Shown here piece by piece: positions 25,799-35,273 of a stretch of 64,000 nt of DNA; the stretch's first letter is position 1; the number at the start of each line of letters is the position of its first letter. Made by a program: the position numbers and the translations under genes. The notes under the pieces were generated by a model that ran no database searches, was not told the DNA's origin, and saw only the letters and a program-made list of their open reading frames with translations. The stretch is from Pontiellaceae bacterium B12227. GTDB taxonomy: Bacteria; Verrucomicrobiota; Kiritimatiellia; Kiritimatiellales; Pontiellaceae. The stretch is taken from the NCBI GenBank assembly GCA_029432775.1, contig JAROAZ010000015.1:81547-145546 (forward strand), given 5' to 3'.

Positions 25799-25825
25799 AA
25801 GCCCTTTATCACAAGTAAAGGGCTT
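25799..25825 (+). terminator. rpsO-pnp intergenic hairpin
   Basis: AAGCCCTTTA (25799-25808) pairs perfectly with TAAAGGGCTT (25816-25825) across a 7-nt loop; only a weak T tract follows. It may attenuate read-through into pnp or be an RNase processing site. Confidence 0.6.
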
Positions 25826-25918
25826 GCTTCGTTTATAAACGCCGTCAATGGGATGGCAAAACAACAAGGAAAGGTGCGCTCTTCAGAAACTGAATGATAT
25901 AAGGGCGCAATTAGTATT

Positions 25919-28027
25919 ATGAAGGGTACAACCAAAGTAGAATTCGAAGTCGGTGGCAAGACCATGACGCTCGAAACCGGCCTCCTCGCAAAGCAGGCCC
26001 ATGGTTCCGTTACATGCGGAATCGGAGCAAACATTGTTTTCTCCGCAGTCACAGCAGCCAAAGAAGCCCGCGAAGGATGCGATTTCTTCCCGCTTCAGGT
26101 AGAATATCGTGAAAAATTCTATGCAGCCGGCCGTTTTCCGGGCGGTTACATCAAGCGTGAGGCCCGTCCTTCCGAGAAGGAAATCCTCACCATGCGCGTT
26201 ACCGACCGTCCGATCCGGACTCTGTTCCCGGACAACTTCCACCGTGAAGTTCAGATTAACAACATGCTGTTCAGCTGCGACGGCACGCTTGATACGGACG
26301 TTCTCAGTGTAAACGCGGCATCCACCGCGCTGACCCTTACGGATCTTCCGTTCGATGGCCCGATCGGCGCAGTCCGTATTGTTCGCAACGACGGCGAGTG
26401 GATCATCAACCCGAACCACGACCAGCTGGCAGCCAGCGATATCGACCTGACCTATTGCGGAGCCCGCGATAAAGTCATGATGATTGAAGGTTCTGCACAG
26501 GAAGTGCCGGAAGCTGAATTCATCGAAGGCATGAAGGTTGCTCACGCTGAAGTCGTGAAAATCATCGACGGCCAGCTTGCGCTGCGTAAAGAACTCGGCA
26601 TGGAAGAGAAAGTTTATTCTCCAGAGCCGAAAGACACCACGCTGCTGGACAAAGCCCGCGAGCTCGTTGGCGAAAAATTCAAAGAACTGATGAAAATCGG
26701 CGGTAAGCTGGAACGTCAGGACGCAGTTACTGCGCTCAAGGCAGAGCTGAAGCCGCAGATGGAAGCACTCTTCGAAGAAATGACCGAAGACGAATACTTC
26801 CACGCTTTCCACGATCTGGAAATCGAAACCGTTCGTTTGAACGTGCTCGACGACAACACCCGTATCGGTGGTCGCGGTATGCTCGAAATCCGTCCGCTTG
26901 ACTGTCAGGTCGGCGTTCTTCCGCAACTGCACGGTTCTGCCGTATTCGGCCGTGGCGAAACTCAGACTCTTTGTACGGTTACCCTCGGGACCACTAAAGA
27001 ATCCCAGCGTTTCGATGCCGTTACCGGCGGTGTTGATGAAAAGAACTTTATCCTGCACTACAACTTCCCGCCTTACTCAGTCGGCGAAGTCGGTCGTCTG
27101 GGAATGACCAGCCGCCGCGAAATCGGCCATGGTAACCTTGCTGAGCGCTCCCTCGCTCCGGTTATGCCGGAAGACTTCCCCTACACCGTACGTGTGGTGT
27201 CTGAAGTAATGGGATCCAACGGTTCTTCTTCCATGGGCTCTGCTTGTGGCGGATGTCTGGCCCTGATGGATGCGGGTGTTCCGCTGAAAGCTCCAGTTGC
27301 CGGTATTTCTGTTGGTCTGTTCACAGACGGCGAAGCCAAGTCGGTTCAGGTCATCGATATCCTCGGTGTGGAAGATCACTGCGGCGACATGGACTTCAAA
27401 GTGGTGGGTACCCGTAAAGGGATCACCGGCTTCCAGGTTGACCTGAAAGTACACGGTATGGACTGGGATCAGGTTGCTGAAGCCTTCGAAATTGCCCGTA
27501 AAGGCCGTTGCGACATCCTCGACCAGATGGAAACCGTTATTGCTTCCCCGCGTGAAGAACTTGCGGCAACTGCTCCGCGTATCACCACGGTTAAGATCGA
27601 TCCGGAAAAGATCGGTGCACTGATTGGACCGGGCGGAAAACACATCCGCGCGATCACCGACAGCACCGGCGCTCAGATCGACATTCAGGAAGACGGCACC
27701 GTGAATATCTTCGCGGTGGACGCTGAAGCCATGGATGCGGCGATCCGCGAAGTAAACGCGCTGACTGCTGAAATCGAAATCGGAACAACTTATCAAGGTA
27801 AAGTGATTGCGGTTAAGGACTTCGGTGCATTCGTTGAATGTATGCCGGGCAAAGAAGGTCTGGTTCACATCTCCGAAATGGCGAACGAGCGTATCGACTC
27901 TGTTGATGCGATCTGCAAGCCGGGCGATGCGATGACGGTCAAGTGTATCGACATCGACAACCAGGGCCGCGTACGTCTCAGCCGCAAAGCTGCGCTGAAC
28001 GATGCCGCTGCTGAAGCCGGCGAATAA
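25919..28027 (+). CDS. pnp: Polyribonucleotide nucleotidyltransferase (PNPase)
   Basis: PNPase degrades RNA 3' to 5' with phosphate and is part of the degradosome in many bacteria. The 702-aa protein shows two RNase PH domains (GRFPGGYIKREARPSEKEIL and DRPIRTLFP in the first; the catalytic VMGSNGSSSMGSACGG region in the second), an all-helical linker, a KH domain (KIGALIGPGGKHIRAI) and an S1 domain (GKVIAVKDFGAFVECMPGKE). The length is standard. It lies 160 bp after rpsO and ends in a strong terminator. A palindrome starts 1 bp after its stop, but none lies within its 2.1 kb. Confidence 0.98.
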   Translation: MKGTTKVEFEVGGKTMTLETGLLAKQAHGSVTCGIGANIVFSAVTAAKEAREGCDFFPLQVEYREKFYAAGRFPGGYIKREARPSEKEILTMRVTDRPIRTLFPDNFHREVQINNMLFSCDGTLDTDVLSVNAASTALTLTDLPFDGPIGAVRIVRNDGEWIINPNHDQLAASDIDLTYCGARDKVMMIEGSAQEVPEAEFIEGMKVAHAEVVKIIDGQLALRKELGMEEKVYSPEPKDTTLLDKARELVGEKFKELMKIGGKLERQDAVTALKAELKPQMEALFEEMTEDEYFHAFHDLEIETVRLNVLDDNTRIGGRGMLEIRPLDCQVGVLPQLHGSAVFGRGETQTLCTVTLGTTKESQRFDAVTGGVDEKNFILHYNFPPYSVGEVGRLGMTSRREIGHGNLAERSLAPVMPEDFPYTVRVVSEVMGSNGSSSMGSACGGCLALMDAGVPLKAPVAGISVGLFTDGEAKSVQVIDILGVEDHCGDMDFKVVGTRKGITGFQVDLKVHGMDWDQVAEAFEIARKGRCDILDQMETVIASPREELAATAPRITTVKIDPEKIGALIGPGGKHIRAITDSTGAQIDIQEDGTVNIFAVDAEAMDAAIREVNALTAEIEIGTTYQGKVIAVKDFGAFVECMPGKEGLVHISEMANERIDSVDAICKPGDAMTVKCIDIDNQGRVRLSRKAALNDAAAEAGE

Positions 28028-28028
28028 G

Positions 28029-28043
28029 TTCCAATCCCTGGAA
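28029..28043. repeat. TTCCA-N5-TGGAA palindrome (intergenic)
   Basis: Spacer ATCCC. It begins one base after the pnp stop codon and directly precedes the pnp terminator. Confidence 0.85.
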
Positions 28044-28047
28044 CTGC

Positions 28048-28076
28048 AAAAAGGCGTCCTTCGGGGCGCCTTTTTT
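28048..28076 (+). terminator. Rho-independent terminator of pnp
   Basis: AAAAAGGCG plus TCC pairs with GGG plus CGCCTTTTT around a TTCG tetraloop, followed by six T. Confidence 0.88.
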
Positions 28077-28125
28077 ATGTTTGGTTGCGGTTGGAAAGAT
28101 CGGGTTGGAAAGATATGGTTCGGGT

Positions 28126-28986
28126 ATGAAAAATATCGGTGTCATTGTAAATACGAAGCGCCCGCGGGCGGATCATGTGCTGAGCGAGCTCCGCCGCCTG
28201 GCAGAGGGGCACGGGTTTAAGCTGTTTGCTGAAGCGGCTGAAATGGCTGCAACACTGGGTGCAGAGCACCTGCCGGTTTGCAGATTCGGGAAAAAGGTGG
28301 ATATGGTTTTGGCGCTGGGAGGCGACGGTACGGTGCTTTACACCGCGCGTGCGCTGCATGGATCCGATGTTCCGATCATGGGTATCAATCTGGGCAGTCT
28401 CGGTTTTCTCACGAGTGTGAGCGATTCGGAAATTTCCCAAGCGCTGGAAAGCATTGCCAATAAAACCTATAAGGTTTCTGAGCGCGATGTGGCCGATTGC
28501 AGTATTTATCGCGGAAATGCACAGGTGGGGAGCGAGCATTCGCTGAACGACATTGTGCTGGGCTGGGGGGCTTCATCGCGCATCGTTACGCTGAAGCTGA
28601 CTGTGGACGACGAACTGGTCGGTTCATTTATGTGTGATGGCATGATGGTTTCGACGCCGACTGGCAGTACCGGCCATTCGCTTTCAGCCGGTGGACCGAT
28701 TGTGCATCCGGGCGTCGGCGGTTTCGGCATTAATGTCATCTGTCCGCATACGCTCAGTTCACGTCCGTTGATTGTGCCGAACGAAAGCCTGATCGAGATT
28801 GAAGTGGTCCAGGCCGCCAAAGAGCTGATTCTTTCCATCGATGGCCAGGATGAATACAAGGTGGAGCGGGGCGACCGGATTGAAATCCGGCGCAGTCCAC
28901 ACCGGACCCGGTTCCTCCAGTTTCAGGATCACAGTTATTTTTCGGTGCTTGCTCAAAAGCTTCATTGGCGTGGTTCTTCTTTGTAA
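28126..28986 (+). CDS. nadK: NAD kinase
   Basis: NadK phosphorylates NAD to NADP with ATP or polyphosphate in the cytosol. The 286-aa protein has GVIVNTKRPRA at the N-terminus, the GGDGTVL signature (LALGGDGTVLYTAR), GINLGSLGFLT, the NDIVL motif and the conserved TPTGSTGHSLSAGGPIVHP catalytic block. I chose the ATG at 28126 over 28081 because the longer form would run back into the pnp terminator. A palindrome copy lies 13 bp after the stop, and a hairpin with a T tract at 29076 probably ends the transcript. Confidence 0.96.
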   Translation: MKNIGVIVNTKRPRADHVLSELRRLAEGHGFKLFAEAAEMAATLGAEHLPVCRFGKKVDMVLALGGDGTVLYTARALHGSDVPIMGINLGSLGFLTSVSDSEISQALESIANKTYKVSERDVADCSIYRGNAQVGSEHSLNDIVLGWGASSRIVTLKLTVDDELVGSFMCDGMMVSTPTGSTGHSLSAGGPIVHPGVGGFGINVICPHTLSSRPLIVPNESLIEIEVVQAAKELILSIDGQDEYKVERGDRIEIRRSPHRTRFLQFQDHSYFSVLAQKLHWRGSSL

Positions 28987-28999
28987 AAAACCGGCCTTT

Positions 29000-29014
29000 T
29001 TCCAAACATTGGAA
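29000..29014. repeat. TTCCA-N5-TGGAA palindrome (intergenic)
   Basis: Spacer AACAT. It lies 13 bp after the nadK stop. Confidence 0.85.
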
Positions 29015-29075
29015 AGTAATCGATAATTTGGCATTGAATTGCTTAATTAACCGCTGTATTCATTTCGCTTCAATT

Positions 29076-29106
29076 CACGCACAGTTGTGTGCGTGTTTTA
29101 ATTTTC
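29076..29106 (+). terminator. Terminator-like hairpin between nadK and cydA
   Basis: CACGCACA (29076-29083) pairs with TGTGCGTG (29088-29095) around GTTG, then TTTTAATTTTC. It is only 22 bp before the cydA ATG, so it could also act on cydA expression. Confidence 0.6.
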
Positions 29107-29127
29107 ATCGAAACGGAGTGGTAATAA

Positions 29128-30486
29128 ATGGATCCTGTCTTACTTGCGCGGGTACAATTCGCGCTGACGATCATGTTTCACTATATCTTCCCGCCCATGA
29201 CCATTGGTCTGGGCTGGATGATCTTTATGTACAATACGCGGTATCAGGAAAACGGGAACCCGCTTTTCCGGCAGCTGGCGCAGTTTTGGACGAAGATTTT
29301 TGCAATCACCTTTGTGATCGGTGTCGCTACCGGGATCACCATGGAGTTCCAGTTTGGAACCAACTGGGCCGGATATTCCCGCTTTGTGGGCGATATCTTC
29401 GGTGCGCCGCTGGCGGCTGAAGGGGTGTTTGCCTTCTTCCTGGAATCCAGCTTCCTCGGTATCCTGCTTTACGGTCGTAAACGGGTGTCCCAGAAAATGT
29501 ACTGGTTCTCCAGTTTCATGGTGGCGCTGGGTGCCACGATGTCGGCATTCTGGATTGTCGTGGCCAACTCCTGGCAGCAGACGCCGGCTGGTTATGAAGT
29601 GGTTACCGAAATGGTGAACGGAGTTGAAGTACAGAAAGCCGTGTTGGTTAACTTCTGGGAAGCCGTTTTCAATCCGTCCACATTGCCGCGCTACTCGCAC
29701 GTAATCACCGGAGCGTTGACCGTTGGTGTGTTCTTTATTCTCGGGACCTCGGCCTGGCAGATTCTGAAAGGGCGCAACACCGAGTTTTTCCGCATGTCGA
29801 TGCGTACCGCCATTATTCCATGCTTTGCTGTGATTATGCTGACTATGGTGGTGGGGCATAAACACGGGCATCAGGTGGCCGAAACCCAACCGGCCAAGCT
29901 GGCCGCATTTGAAGGTATCTGGGAAACCCAGACTCATGCCCCGCTCATGCTGTTTGGCCTGCCGGATCAGGAAGGGGAAAAAAACCACTTCGCCATTCAG
30001 GTGCCGGGTATGGTGAGCCTGATGGTGGGCGGTAAGTTTGATACCGAAATTCAGGGGCTGAAAGACTTCCCGCCGGAAGATCGCCCGCCGGTGGCCATTG
30101 CATTCTGGTCGTTCCATCTCATGTTCTACATGGGCATGTGGATGGCATTAATTGCTTTCATTGGCGTTATCTTCTGGCTGAACAAAAAACTGCTGGATCA
30201 CCGCGTCTATCTCAAGCTATGCGCTTTCACGGTGCCGATTCCGTTCCTCGCCAACGAGGTGGGCTGGGTGGCTGCCGAAGTGGGGCGCCAACCGTGGGTG
30301 GTGTATAATCTGCTCCGCACGCAGGATGCCATTTCCAAAGCGGTGCCGGCTGGTCAGGTATTGGCGTCCATCATTATGTTCTCTCTGATGTATGCCTTGT
30401 TATTCGGACTGTGGATTTATCTGCTTAAAAACCAGTTCCGCAAGGGGCCTGAATCGATTGAATCACTAGAAGCGGAGGCCAAATAA
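29128..30486 (+). CDS. cydA: Cytochrome bd ubiquinol oxidase subunit I
   Basis: CydA carries the hemes and the quinol site of the high-affinity bd oxidase in the inner membrane. The 452-aa protein fits the short Q-loop type. His18 in MFHYIFPPMTIG matches the heme b595 ligand, and GVFAFFLESSFLGILLYGR holds the conserved glutamate. The later KHGHQVAETQPAKLAAFEG block is the quinol-loop start. Nine or so membrane helices are visible. The start is preceded by CGGAG. cydB follows after 2 bp. No cydCD heme-export genes or cydX are seen nearby. The oxidase suggests exposure to low oxygen. Confidence 0.97.
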   Translation: MDPVLLARVQFALTIMFHYIFPPMTIGLGWMIFMYNTRYQENGNPLFRQLAQFWTKIFAITFVIGVATGITMEFQFGTNWAGYSRFVGDIFGAPLAAEGVFAFFLESSFLGILLYGRKRVSQKMYWFSSFMVALGATMSAFWIVVANSWQQTPAGYEVVTEMVNGVEVQKAVLVNFWEAVFNPSTLPRYSHVITGALTVGVFFILGTSAWQILKGRNTEFFRMSMRTAIIPCFAVIMLTMVVGHKHGHQVAETQPAKLAAFEGIWETQTHAPLMLFGLPDQEGEKNHFAIQVPGMVSLMVGGKFDTEIQGLKDFPPEDRPPVAIAFWSFHLMFYMGMWMALIAFIGVIFWLNKKLLDHRVYLKLCAFTVPIPFLANEVGWVAAEVGRQPWVVYNLLRTQDAISKAVPAGQVLASIIMFSLMYALLFGLWIYLLKNQFRKGPESIESLEAEAK

Positions 30487-30488
30487 TC

Positions 30489-31490
30489 ATGGAAGCACTA
30501 CAAATTACCTGGTTCCTGCTCATCGGTATTCTCATTATCGGATATGCCATTCTGGATGGCTTCGACCTTGGTGTCGGATTCTGGCATCTGTTTGCAAAGA
30601 AAAAAGGAGAACGCACGGCCTTCATTCATTCCATCGAGCCGTTCTGGGACGGCAATGAGGTTTGGCTGCTGACGGCTGGCGGCGCTCTGTTTGCCGCCTT
30701 CCCTCCGGTTTATGCAACGGTTTTCAGTGGCTTCTACCTGGCCATGATGCTGGTGTTGTTGGGGTTGATCTTCCGCGCGGTGGGGATTGAGTTCCGCAAT
30801 AAGATTGAAAACGAAAAATGGGTGAAGGCGTGGGATATTGCATTCTCGTTCGGCTCCATTTTGCCTACTGTTTTATACGGTGTGGCCATCGGTAACGTGC
30901 TCCAGGGATTGGAGCTGAATGCGATCGGCGACTATACGGGAGGCTTCTTTGCGCTGCTCAACCCGTTTGCTTTGTTCTGCGGAATCGTCGGACTGACCAT
31001 GTTTGCGCATCACGGAGCACTGTACCTTTCCATGAAACTGGATGGAGACATTGCCCAGAATGCTCAGAAGTGGGCGCAGAAAGCCTGGTATGCATTCCTG
31101 TTTACCCTGATGCCGACTCTCGCCTATGGCGTAAAGTTTTGCATTAGCGGCGATTATCGGTTCCTTCCGATGATCTTCATTGTGCTGACGCTGGTGGTGA
31201 ACTCAGCATCGTTCATGTTCAACAAAAAGGGTAAAGCGCAGGCGGCCTTTATTGCATCGAGCGTGACGATTGCCTGTCTGATGTTGGCTGTGGCTACAGC
31301 GCTGTTCCCGAATGTGGTGCCATGCACGAATAATCCGGAGTGGGGACTTACTGTTTTCAATTCTTCCTCTTCGCAGCTGACTCTGCTTTCGATGCTGATC
31401 ATCGCGCTGATCGGTATGCCGATTGTGCTGGGATACACGGTTTTCATTCATCGTGTTTTTAAGGATAAGGTTAAAGTAGATAATAAATAG
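30489..31490 (+). CDS. cydB: Cytochrome bd ubiquinol oxidase subunit II
   Basis: CydB is the structural partner of CydA and forms a pseudo-symmetric membrane subunit. The 333-aa protein has the conserved N-terminus ITWFLLIGILIIGYAILDGF with the DLGVG that follows, then EPFWDGNEVWLLTAGGALFAAFP and GIEFRNK. About eight membrane helices are present. The gap from cydA is 2 bp, so the two form one operon. Thirty-nine bases separate the stop from the first VanZ-like gene, without a visible terminator. Confidence 0.97.
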   Translation: MEALQITWFLLIGILIIGYAILDGFDLGVGFWHLFAKKKGERTAFIHSIEPFWDGNEVWLLTAGGALFAAFPPVYATVFSGFYLAMMLVLLGLIFRAVGIEFRNKIENEKWVKAWDIAFSFGSILPTVLYGVAIGNVLQGLELNAIGDYTGGFFALLNPFALFCGIVGLTMFAHHGALYLSMKLDGDIAQNAQKWAQKAWYAFLFTLMPTLAYGVKFCISGDYRFLPMIFIVLTLVVNSASFMFNKKGKAQAAFIASSVTIACLMLAVATALFPNVVPCTNNPEWGLTVFNSSSSQLTLLSMLIIALIGMPIVLGYTVFIHRVFKDKVKVDNK

Positions 31491-31529
31491 ATTCGGCATT
31501 TTCGCGGCGGGTGCTATCTTTTCCGCCGC

Positions 31530-32642
31530 ATGAAAAAGGTGCTGAACAAAGTGAAAATGAGGCTTCCGGCAATTCTGTTGCTGGCGGCCTCGTTCTTTTT
31601 CTGGGAAAACTACGATCCGTGCCGGCCGTACGGTCCTGTGTTGTTTGATTCGGCTCAGCTTGCGGATGCGGCTATGGTCGAGGGGGATTGTTCGGAAATC
31701 GATTCTGTTCTCACGCTGACTCGGCCGCCGGGCGGAACCGTTCCTTCGGTCGTTTTCAACCTTCCCGATGTTTCCAGCCATCGGATTCTTCGTCTGCAAG
31801 GCCGGATGCGAGTAAAGGACGTGGTCCCGGGAAACGATGATTTTCAAGGAGCGCGGCTGAAGTTCGTTAAACGCAATAAGAAGGGGCGGCCTACCGGCAG
31901 TGATGAAGAGCAGATCTATGGGGCCGGCTCATTTGATTGGAAGACCTTTCGAACCGACACCTATTTGCATCGCCGCATAAAGCAGGTTGATATTTTGCTG
32001 ACTCAGCAGGGGCAGAGCGGAACGGTTCAGTTCGATTCCATTGAAGTGCGCCCGGTCCGGCTGAAAGGTCGAACGCATTGGTTTAAGATCGCATTCGGTA
32101 TAGTGTGGGTCATTTTCGGAGTAATCTATTATCCGCGCTGCCGCCTTCACACGCGTAAGCTCCGGCACCTGATTCTGCTGAATGTGCTTCTGATCCTGGT
32201 GGGCGTTCTCTTGCCGACCCGCTTCTTTCAGTACGGGATTCCCGCGATAAAAAAGATGATTCCTTTTGTGCAGGTAGAGGGGCATTCTGTAAGTGAACCG
32301 TTTATTGCCGCCGGCGTCGGCTTTGATCTTCCTGCACATTTTCAGCTGACCGTTGCCCAGTCGTACGGGCACTTTATTCTGTTCGGATCGCTTTGTTTTC
32401 TGGTGCTGCTTTCGGGGGCGCTGGAGGGGCAGCCTAAGTGGTACTATTTTAAGGTGGCATTTGATGTACTCCTGTTCGGAGCCGTTACTGAGTCGTTGCA
32501 ATACCTCACGCCCGACCGAACGGTCGATATGGCCGACCTGTATTGCAATGCCTATGGCATGCTGACAGCAATGGTTTTATTTATTATCTTCAAATCCCTT
32601 TGGAGGGGTCCTGTTCAGTGGATCGATGGAAAGACAAGTTGA
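31530..32642 (+). CDS. VanZ-like membrane protein, paralogue 1
   Basis: This 370-aa protein begins with a membrane helix (LPAILLLAASFFFW), has an extracytoplasmic beta-rich domain of about 140 residues resembling a carbohydrate-binding fold, then four membrane helices ending in a VanZ-like region. The VanZ residues are recognisable: GHFILFGSLCFL, then VTESLQYLTPDRTVDMADLYCNAYGM. VanZ-family function is poorly known; one member gives low-level teicoplanin resistance. The next gene starts inside its last 25 bp and has the same architecture, so the pair arose by tandem duplication. Confidence 0.75.
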   Translation: MKKVLNKVKMRLPAILLLAASFFFWENYDPCRPYGPVLFDSAQLADAAMVEGDCSEIDSVLTLTRPPGGTVPSVVFNLPDVSSHRILRLQGRMRVKDVVPGNDDFQGARLKFVKRNKKGRPTGSDEEQIYGAGSFDWKTFRTDTYLHRRIKQVDILLTQQGQSGTVQFDSIEVRPVRLKGRTHWFKIAFGIVWVIFGVIYYPRCRLHTRKLRHLILLNVLLILVGVLLPTRFFQYGIPAIKKMIPFVQVEGHSVSEPFIAAGVGFDLPAHFQLTVAQSYGHFILFGSLCFLVLLSGALEGQPKWYYFKVAFDVLLFGAVTESLQYLTPDRTVDMADLYCNAYGMLTAMVLFIIFKSLWRGPVQWIDGKTS

Positions 32643-33769
32643 AGCTTAGAGCTCCGGCGGTTCTGTTGCTTATGATCAGTCTGCTTTTCTGGGGCTTTTA
32701 CGATCCCTATGAGCAGATCGGTCCTGCATTGCTAGAGGCTCCGACGCTTGCTGATGCGCTGCGGGTGCGGGGCGATGTTGCTGAAGCGAATGGCGAATTT
32801 GTATTGCGGGTTCCGGAGGGGGGAAAAACGGCGGATCTTCGGTTCAAACTCGATGGAGCTGTTGAATTTTCTACGATTCGGCTGATTGGAAGCATCCGGA
32901 CCGATCAGGTCGTTGAGGGGAAGTATTCGTGGAACAGTGCCCGGCTGTTGCTGATTCAACGGGATGCTGAGGGTAAGTGGATTCCCGGCAAACACAGTCT
33001 GCTTTCCAAAGACGGAACCGTGCCCTGGACGGCACAGGTGCGGCAGTTTGATCTGGATCCGAATGCGGCTTCGGCTGAAGTGGTGATCAGCCAGACCGGG
33101 AAATCAGGGACAGCCTGGTTTAAAGAGGTGGTGGCGCTGCCTGTACAATTGAAAGCCTCGTTCTTTTGGTTCCGGATTCTTTTTGCGTCTGTCTGGCTGG
33201 TGACGGGACTGTTCTTTTTCCGGCGCTGTCGATTGGATCGGCGCAAGCTCCGCATTTTGATTCTGCTTAATGCAATGGCCATTCTTTACGGAACTCTGAT
33301 GCCGGGCGATTGGATTGAAACGATATCCGAGCAGGTGAAAGAGAAGGGCTCGGAAATGATCCGAAAATCTGAAGATCCAAAAGTGGGCGCTCAGGATCAA
33401 TCGATTGCAAAGAAAAAAGCGTCCCCAGTCTCCGGGACGGAAACAAAGAAGATCGGACAGTTCGGTACGGTCGTTGGCACCGCACATAAGCTTGGACACT
33501 TTGGGCTGTTTGCTTCGCTCTGCTTCCTGGTCTATTGTTCGGCGTGGCTTGAAAAGCAGCATCCGGTTTATTATTTCAAAGTTGCATTCGACATCCTGTT
33601 GTTTGCCGCAATCAGCGAATCGCTTCAATATCTCACGAGTGACCGCACGCCCGGGTTGTTGGATTGGCGTACGGATGTCTATGGAATGTGCCTGGCCTTC
33701 ATTCTTTTTCTTATGTTCCAACTCATTATCAAAGTTTGGAAAGAGTGTAAGAGGCGTTTAGGCGTTTGA
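32618..33769 (+). CDS. VanZ-like membrane protein, paralogue 2
   Basis: This is a 383-aa paralogue of the previous gene with the same order: N-terminal helix (APAVLLLMISLLFWGFYDPY), an extracytoplasmic beta domain, a membrane pair, a long polar loop rich in Lys/Ser (about 220-270) and the VanZ-like end (GHFGLFASLCFLVYCS, SESLQYLTSDRTPGLLDWR, then DVYGM). I chose the GTG at 32618, preceded by GGAGGGG, over the longer ATG frame from 32543. The 25-bp overlap with paralogue 1 implies coupled translation. The longer polar loop is the main difference between the two. Confidence 0.72.
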   Translation: MDRWKDKLKLRAPAVLLLMISLLFWGFYDPYEQIGPALLEAPTLADALRVRGDVAEANGEFVLRVPEGGKTADLRFKLDGAVEFSTIRLIGSIRTDQVVEGKYSWNSARLLLIQRDAEGKWIPGKHSLLSKDGTVPWTAQVRQFDLDPNAASAEVVISQTGKSGTAWFKEVVALPVQLKASFFWFRILFASVWLVTGLFFFRRCRLDRRKLRILILLNAMAILYGTLMPGDWIETISEQVKEKGSEMIRKSEDPKVGAQDQSIAKKKASPVSGTETKKIGQFGTVVGTAHKLGHFGLFASLCFLVYCSAWLEKQHPVYYFKVAFDILLFAAISESLQYLTSDRTPGLLDWRTDVYGMCLAFILFLMFQLIIKVWKECKRRLGV

Positions 33770-33834
33770 CTTGTCCTCGGCCGGTTCCTAATATCACTGT
33801 ATTTAAGAACGTGGGTAGCACGCAGGAGTTTTTT

Positions 33835-35268
33835 ATGAAGATTCGTTGGTATATTTCCGGGCTGACCGTTGGTGGTCTGCTGGTATTGAATGGCTGCAGT
33901 TCCTTGCCATCCGTTGGGCCCGATTATGAAAAACCTGAAGTGGAGGCTCCGGATGCCTGGCACGAAGCGGTGCAGGACGAATTTAAGACCGGTGAACCCG
34001 ACCTGCAAACCTGGTGGACCATCTTTAATGATCCAACCCTCAATATGCTCATTGAACGGGCTTCCACGAATAACCTGAATCTTAAAACGGCCGTTGCACG
34101 CATTGAGCAGGCCGCTGCATTACGCGGCGTGAGCGCCAGCCAATGGTGGCCGGAACTCGGTGCGGGAGCTGCCGCCAGTGTGGTCAGGACTACGCAGGCT
34201 CAGACCCCGGCCGGAACTGACCGCAATGGCGAGCTCTACGACGCCGGCCTTTCCATGGCCTGGGAGCTGGATCTCTGGGGCCGGGTGCGCCGTTCCGTTG
34301 AATCGGCCGATGCCTCGCTGCAGGCTTCGGTGGAAAACTATCGGGACATTCTGGTGGTGCTGTATTCTGATATTGCCTTTAACTACATCAACGTACGTAC
34401 CCTGCAGGAGCGGATCCACTTTGCGCAAAACAACCTGGGTGCACAGAACGAAACCATGGAGCTTACGCAGAACCGCTTCGATTCCGGCCTGGTTCCGGCA
34501 TTGGATGTTTCGCAATCTCAACTGAATCTTTCCCGTACAAAGTCGGTCATTCCGCCGCTTAAACAGGATCTGGTGGAGGCCATCAACCGCTTGAGCGTAC
34601 TGATGGGCGAAATGCCGTATGCGCTTTACAAAGAGCTGGAAGTCAAAAAGCCTATTCCAGCCGCGGCCGGTGATTTGGTGGTCGGTGTTCCGGCGGACCT
34701 GATTCGTCAGCGTCCGGACGTACGCCGTGCGGAACGTGAGCTTGCATCGCAACATGCACTCATTGGTGCAACCAAAGCTGAGCTCTACCCAACGCTGACG
34801 CTGCCCGGAACCCTGGCCGTTCAATCGTCGGGCGGCGACCTGTTTACCGGAGCAAACTCCTATTACAGTTTCGGGCCTCAGCTCAAATGGAGTATTTTTA
34901 ACGGCAAACGAATCCGCAGTCAGGTGAATGCGGAAGAAGCTGCCACCAAGGCGGCCCTTTACACCTATGAACAGGCGCTGTTGCTGGCACTGGAGGAAGT
35001 TGAAGGCCAGATGTCGGCCTACGCCAATGAAACGGACCGCGTTGAATCGTTGATCGTGGCTGCTGAATCTGCACAGAAGTCGGTTGAGCTGGTAACCGAG
35101 CTCTACACCTCGGGCCTGACCGATTTCCAGAATGTGCTCAATATGGAACAGGCCCTGTTGGATCAGCAGGATCAGCTGGCCCTGAGCAAAGGAATGATCA
35201 GCGCCTATCTGGTCGGAGTTTATCGCTCGCTCGGTGGTGGATGGGATATGTCAGCCGCGGGAGAATAA
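33835..35268 (+). CDS. Outer-membrane efflux lipoprotein (NodT/OprM family)
   Basis: This 477-aa TolC-type channel has a lipoprotein signal with the lipobox LNGC (Cys at about residue 20), then the family opening SVGPDYEKPEVEAPDAW. Two outer membrane efflux repeats with long helices follow, including WELDLWGRVRRSVESADA and VPADLIRQRPDVRRAERELASQHALIGATKAE (given in parts). AGGAG precedes the ATG at 33835. It normally works with an RND pump and an adaptor, yet no pump gene is next to it, so its partner must be elsewhere. The downstream channel gene overlaps or abuts its 3' end. Confidence 0.92.
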   Translation: MKIRWYISGLTVGGLLVLNGCSSLPSVGPDYEKPEVEAPDAWHEAVQDEFKTGEPDLQTWWTIFNDPTLNMLIERASTNNLNLKTAVARIEQAAALRGVSASQWWPELGAGAAASVVRTTQAQTPAGTDRNGELYDAGLSMAWELDLWGRVRRSVESADASLQASVENYRDILVVLYSDIAFNYINVRTLQERIHFAQNNLGAQNETMELTQNRFDSGLVPALDVSQSQLNLSRTKSVIPPLKQDLVEAINRLSVLMGEMPYALYKELEVKKPIPAAAGDLVVGVPADLIRQRPDVRRAERELASQHALIGATKAELYPTLTLPGTLAVQSSGGDLFTGANSYYSFGPQLKWSIFNGKRIRSQVNAEEAATKAALYTYEQALLLALEEVEGQMSAYANETDRVESLIVAAESAQKSVELVTELYTSGLTDFQNVLNMEQALLDQQDQLALSKGMISAYLVGVYRSLGGGWDMSAAGE

Positions 35269-35273
35269 TTCCA

